From Canna indica (Eukaryota > Streptophyta > Magnoliopsida > Zingiberales > Cannaceae): DNA of 64,000 bases. Within the stretch, counting starts at the first letter, position 1; each line of letters opens with the position of its first letter. Below are positions 10,001-25,000 of the stretch, in pieces. Both the position numbers and the translations under genes were made by a program. The notes under the pieces were generated by a model that saw only the letters and a program-made list of their open reading frames with translations, was not told the origin of the DNA and searched no databases. The DNA lies in the NCBI GenBank assembly GCA_034359265.1, contig CP136890.1, forward strand, positions 52,445,501 to 52,509,500, read 5' to 3'.

Positions 10001-13000
10001 TAATTTCAAAAACTCTCTTGTAGCTCTCTTCTTTATCATTAAAAGATTTGGAAATGACTTCCTTCGCTCTATCCATTGCCTTGTATATGTATCCCATTGG
10101 AGGCTTTCTCTCTCCATCGACCAATCGAAGCACTTGCACTAAAGGACCAAATATTTTGAGAATGTAGACGATGTTAGTCCAAAAGGTAGCCATTAAAACA
10201 ATGCCACATACTCTTTTACCAAGTGCTTCTTTTGCCCATTTGCTATTTGTCCATTTATCTGAAGTGAACATTTTTTTCAAATTGGCCTTTTGCTTATGAA
10301 TACTCTCAAGAGTAAGAAAAACGGTTGCAAATCTTGTAACGGCGGCTTAACCAGATCCTTCCGTCTAGTGAATTCCCTAAGCATATTCACTAAACCAGGC
10401 CACACATAAATGTAGGAATTCAAAGTCATACCCCTCTTTAATGTGTTACTGTTAACAGTAATCTTCCCCAAATCTTCAAGTTTGAGATCGATATAATGTG
10501 CAGCACAAGGCTCCAATACAAGTGTGGTCTCTTTTCCATCAACCTTTTTCCTATGAAATATAAAATATAATCATTAAAAAGATACCAACTAATAAAAAGT
10601 AAAAACACTAGATTTTAATTGAAATTTGAAAGTTTAACTTATTACTTGCATACACCTTGTTAGATGCACTATTAGTGATAACTTGTATCACATTTTTCTC
10701 CCCAATACGCTCCACCATCTTATCAAGCAATTCAAACATCTTTTCTCCGGTCTGTGAGTAACTACTTGCATCAACACTCAATGAAAACAGTTCCTTAGGA
10801 GAGTTCACTAAAAAGTTGATCAATGTTCTTTGTCTTTTATCTGTCCAACCATCTGCCATGATGGTGCAACCATACCTTATCCATTCTTCTTCATGCTCTT
10901 TTATCATTTCCTTAACCTCATGCACTGTCTTCTTAAGGAAAGGAACTCTCGCCTCATATGCAGTGGGAGGTTTCAAGCCAATGCCACATTGTCTAATAGA
11001 CTCAACCATCACCTCAAAACTTGGATAGTTTAAAGTGTTGAAAGGAATTCCTGCATCATACATCCATTTACATATGTTTTCATATACTTTAGTGCGCAAC
11101 TCCTTTTACATGCCTCATTAATGGTGGCTTGCTTCATCATTGTTTCTTTCCTCTTTTTCATCATTTCCTCGGCACTCGGTGTAAATAAAAGATCCAGTGG
11201 ACCTTTTATGTTTGACATCTTTGACTTCTTTTTCGCGGATCTTTCAAGACCCTCTTCCTCCTCACCATAATCAAGATCCTCGAAATTAGGTATAGAACTT
11301 GATACATCAAAATTAACACTTGATGTGGGCACTTTGCGTAAGCCTTGGCATTACAATATCCTTCAACAAGATGTTGCTTTCCTCGAGAAATCCCCCCATT
11401 TGTTATTTTGTCACAAAAGTCACAAATCAATCTATTTGTGTTGTTTGGAATCACTTCACGCAAATACTTCCATCCAGAATCTTTTCTACTGTTACTAGAA
11501 GATGATTCCATAATTTAAAGTAACTAGACTGCAAGATGAGAAAGAAATCGGGATCAGAAATTAAGGATGAAAAAAACAAGAAACTTTCAGCAAGTCAGCA
11601 GGCAACATGCTAAGAATTTCTTCAGCATGGTGAAGAAACTCTCAGCATGCTGAGAATGAATTCTCAGCGTTTCAGCATGCTGAGAATGAATTCTCAAAAC
11701 AACAACTGAAAATTGCAAAAAAAAAACAACTGAAATCTGAGAAAGGAGAGAAACTAAGAAAGAAAAGAAATATACCTGAAGAAGCTCGCCGGAGGCTGAA
11801 ATCGGGTGGAGATGCGCCGGAATCCGGTGGAGATGCGCCGGAATCCGGTGGAGAGGCTTGCCGGTGGAAAGGTTTGTCGCTCGGGGAAGGCGGAAGGCAG
11901 AAGGTGGAAGGCGGAAGGAGAAAGGCTTGAAATCAAAATACTTAGGGCACTCGGCGCCACACATGTGTGTGGAGCATATGGCGCGTGCCTCGTGCCTGGG
12001 CTGAGGCGCGCGCCAAGGCCCTCGAGTCGCTAGGTTAGCGCCTCGGGGGAAAATGGCGCGGGGGCCTGCGGGGGCGCGCCATTTCAAGCTTCAATCTATG
12101 AAATTACTAAAATGAGATTTTACATGGTAATCATGTTCGGATACTCTGAACCCAATAAAGGTGTAATGTAAACAAAGACCAGATAGGAAAACATTTATAT
12201 CTGGAGCACATTGAATCAACAAAATTTCTTATAGATTATTTATTTACATCTTCTTTTGATTTTTTTTCTTGTGTCTTTCTACAAGAAATTCTAAACTAGC
12301 GAAATTGTTTCTTTTTAGTGGTTGATAAACTATATTATTTATTTATATCTTGGTGGGGATATTATGTCTCGAAGATCCTGTTGACCTTTATGTATTTATA
12401 TGGAACTACAGAATTCCTTCGAATGAGGGATGCATGTGAATTTTTTTTTTTTGAAATTGCTAGCTAATAGGTGACCTTGTTTTCATAGTAGAGTCATTGT
12501 TTTGCTATCTTGATTACCAGGATTCCAATTACAGAAACATTAGTTTAAAGTGGAGCTTAAACCAAAGGTCAATTGGATCATCATAATGGACATGCCTGGT
12601 GCAAAGATTTTCAAGCTTTTGTGTATTAGAAAAGGAAGCTATAATATGAATTAAAATTTGCTAGTCATTTGGCCTAGATTTGGCCGAGATAAGGTCCCCT
12701 CCTCCAGATGCCGCTATAGCACTGTGCTTGACCTGACCTTAAGGTTCTTCCAGACACTTGAAGCACCCAAGCAATGCACTGTCGTTAGCCAACCACTTCC
12801 ACCGTAAATATAGGATACAATATAGGTCAATGCATGTTGGATGCAAGTTAAAACCATAGGTACAACTTGGTACAGGCCCATATGTAGCTCTTTCCCTTTA
12901 TTCTACATCTAATCCCTTGCTTGTTTGGAACTTCTTTCATATCCACTTGTATCTGATTGCCTACTAAGATGACATGGGATCACACATATGGCATATTATA

Positions 13001-16000
13001 AGCAAATTACAACTTTATTGTTGATGTTTGCTCACTATCCTCCTATAGCACAAAGTGAGGTCATACTACTTCAAGAACTTGATATGATTTGTTAAATTAT
13101 TAGCCTAGAATTATTTTATTAATGAGTGATGGTTAGTGCCAAAGTTGTCAAATCGTGAATTGTATCGTGAATCGTTTGATCAAAATTTGAATCGTGTATC
13201 GTTTTGTATCGTACGATACAGAATCATATTCATAAAAAGCCTAAATAACAAAATTACATACATAGAACATAAAGAAAATACTTAAAAAGTAAAGCATTAT
13301 AAATCAAATCCATCCACTAGTACCAAAATACCATCATAAGTCACTAGTTTTAAGTAAACTCATAAAAGTCATATCAAAATGATAAATTGATAATATGTTC
13401 TTCAATTCCCCTCCCCCTAAAGGTCAAGATCATCAAAGTCGTGAATAGCTTGAGTGCTATCGTCAACCACAACCACTTCTTCATCATCTTCATCTTCGTC
13501 ACCATCATCAACTTCAGCAACTTGTATGCCCTTTCCCTTGTCCTTCTTGCTCACGGTCACAACATTAATGTTTCTTGGTCCTAAACATAGAATATAGATT
13601 ATAATTTTTAAGTTTCTTAAGTAATGTAAGTATGTAACTATAAGAAGATATGATTTAAGGAAATTTCATAATTCTACCTGTCTTTCTCTTTCTATTTGGA
13701 GCTCCTTCTTCAATATTGAAGCACTCTTGGACATCCATCCAAGATTTATCTCCTTGGCCTTGCAGCTCCAAATCATGTAAGCAAGGCTCCTCTCTTTCTG
13801 TGATCCATTCATCATCAGATTCCATGTCTGAAAGACAAATATGATCATATGTCTCTCCTTTTTCTTCTCTTATATTCTAGCTTGACTCAAGATTAAGATT
13901 GTATTTGACAAATTCAAGCGCATTGAGCCTTTGTTGCTCTAGACGGTTTCTCTTCTTAGAGTGGATGTGTTCAAACACACTCCAATTCCTTTCACACCCC
14001 GTAGCACTACACGTGAGACTTAGTACATGGATGGCAAAAGTTTAACTCTTTGCATTCCACTCCAAAAACACTCCACCATAAAGCTAACAAAGAGGAAAAG
14101 AATGAAATAAGTACAAAATAAATGCAATTTACAAAATAAAGAATTAAAGACGGCAAAGCAAGAAAGTGTACTAGGCTGCATCTTATTTTTAGTTGCTATT
14201 GTCAAGTCATATCCTAACATTCCCTCTGCCTTGTCAAATTTTGCAAGTTGACCAATGATTTTCGCCCTTGTTTCTATTTCTGGAGCAAACTTATCCAAGT
14301 TTGATTCATAATGAAGCCTAAAAAACCAGCCATAAATTTTATAAAATTAATAATTTAATACTGATACATCAGCACTCTAATAGTACTACTCTAATAGTAC
14401 TACTCTAATAAAGGAATGATAAAATTATTACCTAGGATTAAGGTAGTATCCAGCAGCATGAAGTTGTCTATGGAGTTGATAATCCCATCGTTTGTCAATA
14501 ATTTCCCAGACTTTTTTGCATTTGCTCTTCACATTATTCAAATTATTTGCTATCTGCTCCTTTGCTCTATCCATTGCTTCATAAATGTAACCCATGGATG
14601 GCTTTGAATCACTATCAACAAGTCTAAGAACTTTCACAAGTTGAGAGACACAAGAGCAACAATAAGTCAAAGATTTCCAAAACCTTGAGTCTCCCAAAAC
14701 TATCTCCTTAACTGAATCACCATCATCTTTACCAGCATAAGTGCTATCTTTACCGGCCCATTTTTCCGATGCAAACATGGATTAAAGTGCTATCTTTTGA
14801 TCCAAAACTGATTTCAGTGTGAGATAAGCAGCAGCAAATCTAGTAACCGCCGGCCTTGTTAACTCTCTTCCATTGGAAAAGCTCCTAAACAAATTAAGCA
14901 CCCAAGTGTGCCTATAGATGAAGATTGTGATCTTCTTTGCCTTTCCAATTGTATTAAAAAATATTGGTAAGTTACCAATATCTTCAAGGACCAAGGACCA
15001 AGTCAAGGCAGTGGGCTGCACATGGTGTCCAAAAGAGGCCGTTTCTTTTCTCCATTAACTTTTTTCTAGCAGCTACAAGTGCAGAGGCACTATCAGTCAC
15101 TACTTGAGCTACATTCTCTTCTCCAATTTCATCCACCATATTGTTAAGCAACTCAAACATTTTTTCAGCATCTTTAATTGAACTGCTAGCATCAATAGAC
15201 TTAATGAACACAGTTCCTCTTGGACTATTGACTAAAAAATTAATCAAACATCTATTCTTTCCATCAGTCCACCCATCTGACATCAATGTACAACCTGTCT
15301 TCTTCCATTCATTCCTGTAGATTCCCAATCTTATATTGATATCATCAACCACTTTCTTTAAATAAGTTACTCTGACCTCATGGTAACTTGGAGGCTTTAA
15401 ACCTCTTCCATATTCAGATATTGACTTCACCATTTGTGTAAAGAGAAGACTTTTCACCAAGTTGAATGGCAAAACATTGCCATATAAGCATCTACATATA
15501 TCTCTAACCACAATGTCTCTGTCCTTTACCATCTCATTCAAAGTCTGCTGTCTAGGTCCACCTTTCCCCTTCATAACAAAGGCATCCATTGATCCTTTGT
15601 TTTGTGAACCCGGCGTCAAAGTTCCTTCCTCCTTAAAATTTGTATCATCCTCCTTTTTTTTCTTTCAAAATCTTCATGAATAAATTTTTCACATCCTCTG
15701 GAACTTGCGGGCATAGAGCAACTTCTTGATGAGTTCCAGCTAAATGATACTTTACTCGAAACATACCACCTCATATAGTTTGTGGACAATAATTACATTT
15801 GACATGTAATCTATTATCAGGAAGACTAACACAATGCTCCCAAGCAATATCTTTCTTTCCCTTCTTATTATTTGCCATCGTAGGAGCCGATTTAGGAGCC
15901 ATAAATCAATAAAACTGTAGGCTTTTTGTCTACAAGTCGCAAAGATATAAAAAAAATCAATAAAACTACAGTGCCTAAATATAAAATTATAAATCTTGAT

Positions 16001-19000
16001 CAATAAATAGATGCTAGTATGTTACTAACTTACTACTACTGTGCCTAAATCAAAGAGATGTCACTGTGCATAAATCAAAGAGATGAAGATGCTACTGTGC
16101 GGTGACTGCGGTCTGCTACTGTGCATAAATCAAATTGACCAAATGGTATACTGTGCAAGTGTGCATAAATCAAAGACAGGGAGAATTGGAGATGCTACTG
16201 TGCGGTCTGCTACAGTGCATAAACCAAAGACATGCTACTGTGCGATCTATGCCTAAATCAAATAAGAATTGATCAATTGACTAATTGACCACATGCTTTA
16301 TAGTAAATAAATTAACCGGTCTACATAGAAGAACCTGGAATCAGAAGTCGCCGCTCGCCCGCTCGCGTGAAGAAGCTGATCGCGTGAAGAAGACTCGCGA
16401 CCCGTCGCTCGCGTGAAGACGTCGATTGCAGACTCCCCGCAATTGCAGAAGTCGCCGCGATTCCAATCGGGGGAGGGGGTTTGCAGAAGTCGCATGAAGT
16501 GGCAGCGTCGGCGTCACGATTACAGAAGCACGATTGAGTCGGCGTTGGCGTCGGCGTCGCCTCTCTCGCGTGAAGTCGCAGCAAGCGGATTGCAGAAACG
16601 AAGCTTGCCGCGTGTCGCTGATGCGCCTGTGAAGTCGCGGAAGAGCAATCGACGCGGTAGAGGAAGCGTCGCCGAGATTTCCGCGTGAAATCGCGCCTTC
16701 ACAGGCGCGATGAATCGCACATCTCCGATTCGCCTGAATCGCGGATTTAGAATCGCGAGTCTGAATCGGTTACGATTCAACGTCCAAAATGATTCGATCT
16801 GATTTTCGAATTGCTGGGACGCCGGATCGAATCGAATCGTGAATCGAACGATACTAACAACAGAGGTTAGTGCTTTTACAACTATATGTGAGCAGAGGTC
16901 ATTGTATATTATGTATTGTATAGGCCTACGGGGCATATATGTGGATGCATATGAGGTCGCCCCATATAATTATGTCTACCTTTAAAAATTCATAAAAATC
17001 TAGAAAAAAAGTGAAAATTGGTTCTTGATGCTATTTTCATTCTAATTTTTATACAATTTTATTTATTCAACTTTACATGATTAAAGTATGATTTATTTAT
17101 TGTATGTCTTTGAATGAAATGACAATTTCTTGAAAGCAATTTGGTTATTTGCTTATTGTTATGAATTGAGATGACAACAGATCGGATATGGTGCAAATAC
17201 CATAATATCCGCATCTATACCGCAAATCCGCACCGCATCCGTTGCGGATATGAATATGAATATTCATATCCGCATCGCATTCGGATTCGGATATCCGCAT
17301 CGCATTCGTATTTACATCCGCACAACTTTTAATAAAAAAATAATAAATAATATATTTAATACAAAAATAACAACTTATATTATTAAAATTCATAACAATT
17401 AGTAACTTACTAGGATTTCATATGTAATTTACCATAAAACCTACCTATATAATATATATAAAGTAGCTTATATATGGTAAAATGATAATTTTTCATAAGC
17501 GGATATGCGGTGCGGATACGGTGCGGATCTGCATCCATATCCGTTTTTATTTGCGGATATGGATTGAATACGGTGTGGATGCGTTTTTTAGTTGGCGGAT
17601 GCAAATAAAATTGTCACCCCTAGTTACGAAGTGGCTTCAACTTTCACACAATTTTCAATTCTATTATGAACTTTTACTTGGTACCAATTTTGATTTAATT
17701 ATTAAAATTTCTTACAATTGTGGTCTCCGTATATTTTTCATTCATTTGATAAATCCACTTGTGCTTACCAAGTTAGATTGCTAACGGTTAAATGGATGAA
17801 AAATAAGTGGAGACCACGATTGTCAAAAAAATTGAAAGATTTTTCTACCATTGGTTCCAATTAAAAGTTGGGTCCATAATTAGAAATCGAATGAAAGTTG
17901 GGATCATTCTTGAATAACTATCCCTGTCTAATGATAGAAATGTTAGTTGGGATCATCAATTTAATTTTTGTTTTACTTTGTAAATCATGTTGATTATGTG
18001 AATTTATGTGTTTATAGTGAATACAAGTCCTATTAGTTTGATCAAACCTATGAGATAAACTCAAACCAAACTATATCTGAGCATACAGTCTACGAGAGGT
18101 ATCCACCAAAAACTAGAACCGCAAATGACTAAAACTAAAACTTGGTGGATCAATTACACCAAATACAAAACAACATTTTCAAATCACCAAAAAAGAATAA
18201 AAAAGTCAATATCTCAAATATTTTGTTTTTTTACTAAAACGTAGTAACGAACACAATTTAACAATTACTAGTTCAATTTATGATTTTCGTAAAAATAGAA
18301 TAATGAACGATAATTTTTTTAAACGTTAAAACTATATAAATAAAATACATGAAAAATTAAGTTAATTACTGTTATGAAATGTAAAATTTGTTAGTTATTA
18401 TAAAACTGCATCATGTTGTCGCACAAGTCAGTTTGCTATCTCATCAAAATAGAATAGTGAACAATATTCTTTATCAAACATGAAAATTATATAGGTACTA
18501 GACATGCGAACATCTGGTCAATTACTATTATAAAGTGTATAAAATTGTTAAATATTATAAATAATGTATTGCTTTGTTACAAAATCTAATATGCTATTTC
18601 AATAAAACACAATAATAAATAATTAATAGAAGCAATTGACGAACACTTAGAGCTTATTTGGTTGTCGGAAATCGGAATAGACAAGGAATGAAATAATTAT
18701 TCCTTTTTTATTCCTATTACCTTATTTGGTTGGGTTTTGAAGACAAGGAATAGCTATTTTCCTTGCCTATTTTTGGTAATAATTTCCAATTTGGCATATT
18801 GTCATTAATCTTAATTACCCAATCTATATTATATTATTTTTGTAATTCAGAGCTTAGTAGGATACTTTATACTTGCAATATGTTAAAATATTGTATCTAT
18901 ATTCATATAATATTTTTAACAATTGCGAAATATATAAATAATATCAGTTAATTTTAAACATTATGTTATAATAATATCATATTCATTTTAAAAATATTTA

Positions 19001-22000
19001 ATTAAAATTCTTTAATTAATTAAAAAATTATATTTGCAATATTTTTAAATTAATATTTTATTTTAAAAATTCAACTACGAAAATTCAATATTTTATTATG
19101 TTATTTTTGTCATTTGTCTTTATTTTTTCATTTTTGCAATAAATTATAATATCATTAAAAAGACAAGTGAAATATTATAATATCATTAGAATAAGATAAA
19201 ATGTGTAAATAAATTATAAATTAATGTAAACATTTAGTATTATTAAGAAGGATATCTTTGTCATTATGTCTATTCTTTATTCCTTATGCTAACCAAACAA
19301 TGGAATAATTATTTTTGATGCCAACCAAATAAGAGAATAACTATTCCGTTTGTCCTCCTCTATTCTTAATCGTTGTTTAGTCTTATTCCTTATCTATTCC
19401 GGCAACCAAGGAGGCCCTTAGACTACTTGGATACAAGATAGATAAATTAATTCACTTACTATTATAAAGTGTAAAATTTAATAGAAACTATAAAGAATAT
19501 CATTGTGGTTCAATACATTGGTTTTACTAAAACAAAATAATGGATAACGAACAATAATATTTGTTTATTATGTTGATTATTTTATTTTAGTGAAACAACA
19601 TTTCAAGAGCATTTGGGGTGTTTTGTTTTTGGTTTCAATTTGGGTGATTTTGACAAATTATTTTGGGTTTAGTATATTTTTAGACTAGGTTTTGGTTTTG
19701 GTCATTTGCCGAAATTAGAAATAACTTAATCTTGAATAGTTTGTAAACTCTTGAGGATGTTCTAAGCAATCCCTTAGGTACGATAAAGACATCTTTGGTC
19801 GTACAATTATCTGTTATGGATAGAAAGTTGGCAATTAAGAAAAAAATTAATAGAGAGGAGGCAATTAGAAAGTAATTAAGAAAAAACATGATAGCAAGAT
19901 AACAATTAAAGAATAATAATACCTCCTCCTTGATTGCCCCCTCTTTATTAATACCTTCTTTAGTTGTCTTCTCTCTAGTTTGACTTTGTTCCACATATCA
20001 TATCGAAAAAGGAAGTTGTCATTAAGTATATCAGAACAAAAGAGATCTTAGCCGATCCTTTATTGAAACCTATAAAAGCATGTAAAGTCTTTGGGATTAT
20101 GCTGGTTTTAGTAAAAATGTTACTCTCTTTTACATTTATTTTTTACTTATTGTAATGATCATTTTGTCTGTTATATATCAAATGTCTTATTAGTATGTCA
20201 ATTGTTTTAACATCAATTATACTTATATTTAGTATATTTTGATATGACAAATTTGTGGCAAAATTCGTAAATTCTGTTAGGGACTTAATTGTAGATATGT
20301 TATCTCTTTGTAGTTATAGTACTATATATATGTAGATATGTTCATGGTTTAAAATCTCGGTTTCGGTACTTGGTTGAAACCGGTACCGTACCGTACCGTA
20401 CAGACACTCGGTACGGTCCGGTACGGAAAACACCATACCATTTTTTTTAAAAGAAAATAGCTCCAAATCTTCAATAACAACATAATTGATAAAGAAATGC
20501 TTAAAATCAATATTCAAATGTCAATTACATGAATATAATATTTTAAAATGCGGACGAATGACGTCCGTCATACCCATACGGGCCATACATATCTTGGCCT
20601 TTGGGACATACACGACTAAGGTCAACACCGTAGGTCTCTAATGCTCACATCTGGAAATTTTCCCACGGCATAATGCCTCGGTATCCATTATACCACATTG
20701 ACATTATCGTTTCTTTGTTGTTGGAATCTAGACCCTGTATGATCAGTTGAGTAGGTACTGGATACAGAGTAGGTGGATTCGGAAATCTCTTGCAAACTAC
20801 TGATCATATCGCGATGGTAATCTTGCAAAGCTGTCGGTCCACCTCCTCGACGCGGGCCTCTCTTCTTGTACACCTGAGTTGTTTGTCCGATTCTAGCACC
20901 ATGGTCATCATCTTAGGTGGCGTGATTGAAGTATTGCTCATTTGTCCATAGATCATCAGGTGGCAGTGTTGATGGCACGACGGTGTCTTCTCCACCAGCT
21001 CCATCATCATCATCATCATCTCCTTTGTCTTCTGTGCTGCTACTGCTATGACTGGAGGGCTCGTCTTCTTCGTCCTCTTCTGCTTCTGCAATCGCATCCA
21101 AAGGATCAATTGGTCGTTTACCTTTGGCTTTGCCTTTTGCCTTTGAAGGTGTTGCTTTCTTTTTTCCCTTTGATTGGAAAGATGGAGAGTTTGATTTCGA
21201 TCGACGTCTTGATTGCCGAATTCGTTGAGAGTCCAAGGGAGTAATGGCCATGTCTTCTGGTTGGCTTTCATACCCAAGTGCATCAGATATAATTGGTGAA
21301 GGCCGGTCACTTGGTTCATCAAGAAGAGGCTGGTCGCTCTCCATTGCACTCCACCAATCAATTATCGGGTCCGCATCGCCTTGGATGAACTCGACATCGA
21401 ATGGATCTACATGTTGAATATATTCGTTTTCTAATGTCCGCATTCGAAGCCGTATGTTGTAATGTACGTATACTACCTTCTCTAATCGGGCATATGAAAG
21501 CCGGTTGCATGACTTGGTATGAATCAAGGCGAAGGTCGACCAATTTCTCTCGCATCCACTTGATGACGTGGTTTGCGAGAGGATACGTGTTGCAATCTTT
21601 CGAAGAGTTGGAGCTTTGGTTCCAAATTGCAACCACCATTCAACTGCAATAGATTTAAAATTGATATTAGTAACGACTAACGATATTACCAATTTTATCA
21701 TTAATAAATAAATTGAAAAAAAATTATATCTACCTGGATTCATAGAATCTCGGCATGATATTGCAAATGGATCTCCGAAATTGCCACTTGAATCTCGAAA
21801 ATATTTTGATTCATTTAGAGCTTGTGCTGCTTCATTGATTGATGTCGTCATTCGTTGTATGACCTTGCGAAACGGATATAACAAACTATCCGTCGTTCCA
21901 AGATCATATCGATACTGGTATGCGGGATTTAAATAATACGCTATAAAAAATTATAAATCTAATAAATAATTTAGTATAATGAATTAAAATTAAATAAATT

Positions 22001-25000
22001 TCAGAAAATTAAATAAAATATTTCCCGCGATGTGTATGTCACGATCCATTTGATCCTTCCACCTCTGGGAGATAATGTTGACGAAGGGTTTATACTTGGT
22101 TGGAGAAATCATAACCCTCTTGATGTAGTGGTAGATATGACCCATTTGAGGCGTCTTTTCCATATCCACCTGTCGCAGAACCTTGTACAATGGTTCTACG
22201 GCGACGACTATCTCCGCAACGCAATCCCAGAAGCGCTTGTTGGGGATGTACTTGGTTTGCTTTCCATCATTAGTTCTGGCATATCTTGATGTAGACCATT
22301 CCTCACTTGTAAACATTGATCGAAGGCCCGCCTTACGTTGTTGGAGCGACCTTAATGCGATGAAATTAGTTGCAAAACGAGTCGCTCCCGGTCGAAGAAT
22401 TTCACCTAAAATATGAAATTATTATTAGTAACTATCACCTAAACTAATTAATAAATAAATACTATAAATTATTTTAAAAAAATACATTCTGTAAATTTTT
22501 TCATAAGGGCGTGTACCCATGTGTGGTTGTATATGAAGCGCGTAATTTGTTGCGCCTTCTTTACATTCGTCTTCACCATCGGTATATCACCGATATCTTT
22601 CATCATTAGGTCTATACAATGGGCTGCACATGGAGTCCAACATATGTGAGAATAATCCAGTTCAATTATCTCACCTGCTCTTTTGAAATTGGCTCCGTTG
22701 TCGGTTATAATTTGAACAAAGTTCTGGGGTCCATTCGCCTCGATCACCTCCTTCATCAGCTTCGAGATGTAGAGAGCGGTATGGACTTCATCGGACGCGT
22801 TCACCGACTTGTGATAGATAACCCTCCTGTTGCAATAGATGAGGAAGTTGATGATGCTCATTCGGGTTGGTCCGGTCCAACTATCGCACATCAAACTGCA
22901 TCCGTAATCCCCCCATTGCCGCTTGACGTCGTCGATCCATTCATTTATTTCCTTGACCTCATGTTCAAGAAATTTCATACGGAGTTGGAGGGGTAATACC
23001 TGAGCCTACCTTTTGGATGGTAGACACCATAGTTCGGTAGTACGGGTTGTTGGCTGCATTTGCGGGAATCCGGCTGAAATGGAACCATTTGGAGATGGCT
23101 TTCCCCAACTCCCACTTCTTCGGCTTGTCGTACATATCGTCTATGCGTTGTTGCTTTGCTGATGAAGAAGGAAATGCCCTGGGATCAAGATTAGAAATAT
23201 TAACATTAGTTTTCCTACCACTTGCTCCGAGGTTTGAGAAGAATCCACGAAGGCTGAGTTTGAGGTGCCTCTGCTCTGAGTTTGAGGTGCTCTCATGCTA
23301 GAACACCGGCCAATTTGAGGACCGAAGGAAATTGGACCGCTTCGGTCTATTGCTCTGGCAGCCGAAGTTGAGCCAACGCTGCTTATGCCACCGCCGCCAC
23401 TGCCGCCACTGCCGCCACTGCCGCCACTATATTCGAATTGAGATCCGGGATAATACATCCGTTCTCGTTTGTAATGCTGATGCTCCAATGAAGCTCGGAT
23501 GCCGGCTTCAAATTCAGCATCCTCGTCGTAATCGCCACCACGAGCCTCATAATGGTCACCGCTGACATTTTGGGTAGCTCGTCGGTCGAACTCGGCTTAT
23601 TGAGCTGCATTCTTAAGACGTTCCTCCTTGTTATTGAGTTGCGCTTTGAACATCTTTCGGATTTCGGACGGTACTTTGGAGCAATTGACGACGTCGGGAT
23701 ATCCTCCGGCCAAGTATTGCTTCAATCGAGTGATGCCTCCACCACGTGAAATCATATCACAGTGGAGGCATTGCCACTGATGAGCCTTCTCCAACCGACG
23801 ACCGTGCTGCCATGCGGGGTCGGCTTGAGATTTCGGCGCCATTTCGACAGAATTTCAACGTAGAACTTAATAAAAAAAGATGTGTGAGAGAGATTGATGG
23901 ATAGAGGGGTAAGTGAGAGTGAAAAGAGTGTTTTGGGGGCTTTATATAGCCCCCAAAACACCCCAAACCCGGCCCCAAACGGCTAGAGAGCCGTTTGGGG
24001 TCACTGTTTATCATTCCGGGCGGTATACTGCCCGGTATGATTAAATACCGCCCGGTTTGGGCGGTATATATCAAATACTGCCCGATATCGGGCGGTACAA
24101 GCCAACAAATGTGGCCGACAGCCCGACAGGGCTGTCGGCCACCCGTTGCCAACGTTAACAAACCATCATATTGCCCTTACCGGGCGGTATGATGGTATAC
24201 CGCCCTTACTGGGCAGTATATAGCGAAATACCGCCATGTGCCGCCCGGTATACCCTATATATTCGGTATTTTCAAATACTAGGTATATCGAATACCGCTA
24301 ACCCCAAAAACCGGTAAATACCGAGCTTACCGTACTGTTTCGGCCGATTTTTTAAACCATGGATATGTTATCTCCTTGTAGTTATAGTAATATATATATA
24401 ACGAGGGATTGCTTGATCTTGATGTCGTTATCGCGTTGTGTATTTTGGCATCCAGTAATGAATCAACTTCTTCTACGCCTTTTGTTGCCGCTCAGGTCAC
24501 TGCACATGATTGCCTCTCTACTTTCCATGAGCATTCATTGCAACCTTTCCGTGGCCTGCGGTTTTTGTTCTATTTGTGTTTGCGAGTGCTAGTCTTTGCA
24601 ATTCTTCACGCGTGGTGGAAGCAAAGGATTGTGTCCTCCTGCCTACTACTTAAGGTATGCCTTTGCAATTGTTCACTGCATGATTCGTTCGTTCGCTCAA
24701 TCCCCAATTAGGTGCCCATCTGAGCAGCCCCTTTTGGCTTCCCCCTCTCCCCAACGCCCTTGTGGCCATTGGATCTTGGGTCCATTGGCGCGTCATCAGC
24801 GATAGTGTATTTATAGTATATTCTCTTTTCTCTTGAGTTGTTGCAGTTTAGCTGGGGTTGCTCCATCACAGAACTCAAAAAGTTCTAGATCTGCCCTTGT
24901 TGTACTTTCCAACCCAATTTTTCTATTGCGATTGATCCTTAGATGTCATCATTTGAAAGCACTTTTTATCACCTCTGCACTTATCATCATGGCTTCCTTA

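Larger units (their letters stand above)
8686..12088 (-). mobile_element. hAT transposon hAT-1 with perfect 8-bp TSD
   Basis: The target duplication CTTCAATC occurs at 8678-8685 and 12089-12096. The ends are CATAGTTTTAAATAGCGC and, in inverse, CTTGAAATGGCGCGCC. Both subterminal regions are crowded with GGCGC words. The length is 3403 bp. It carries one transposase gene on the minus strand. An 8-bp duplication and a transposase with a C-terminal hAT dimerisation motif place it in the hAT superfamily. Confidence 0.93.

Noticed and set aside
11587..12087. 166-codon minus frame at the end of hAT-1
   Set aside because: It includes the element terminus and its GGCGC subterminal words and lacks any domain. 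It lies in the leader upstream of the BED-finger start at 11511.
20942..21244. 100-codon + strand frame rich in His/Leu
   Set aside because: It is the shadow of a CAT-trinucleotide run encoding the acidic tail of the minus-strand hAT-3 transposase.
23383..23437. GCCGCCACT repeat as a stand-alone microsatellite feature
   Set aside because: It encodes the Gly/Ser linker of hAT-3 transposase in frame on the minus strand, so it is covered by that gene.
24359..24805. Overlapping + frames of 69-100 codons as a host gene exon
   Set aside because: No domain or splice continuity with FIS1. The start overlaps LTR-like sequence of a copia relic.
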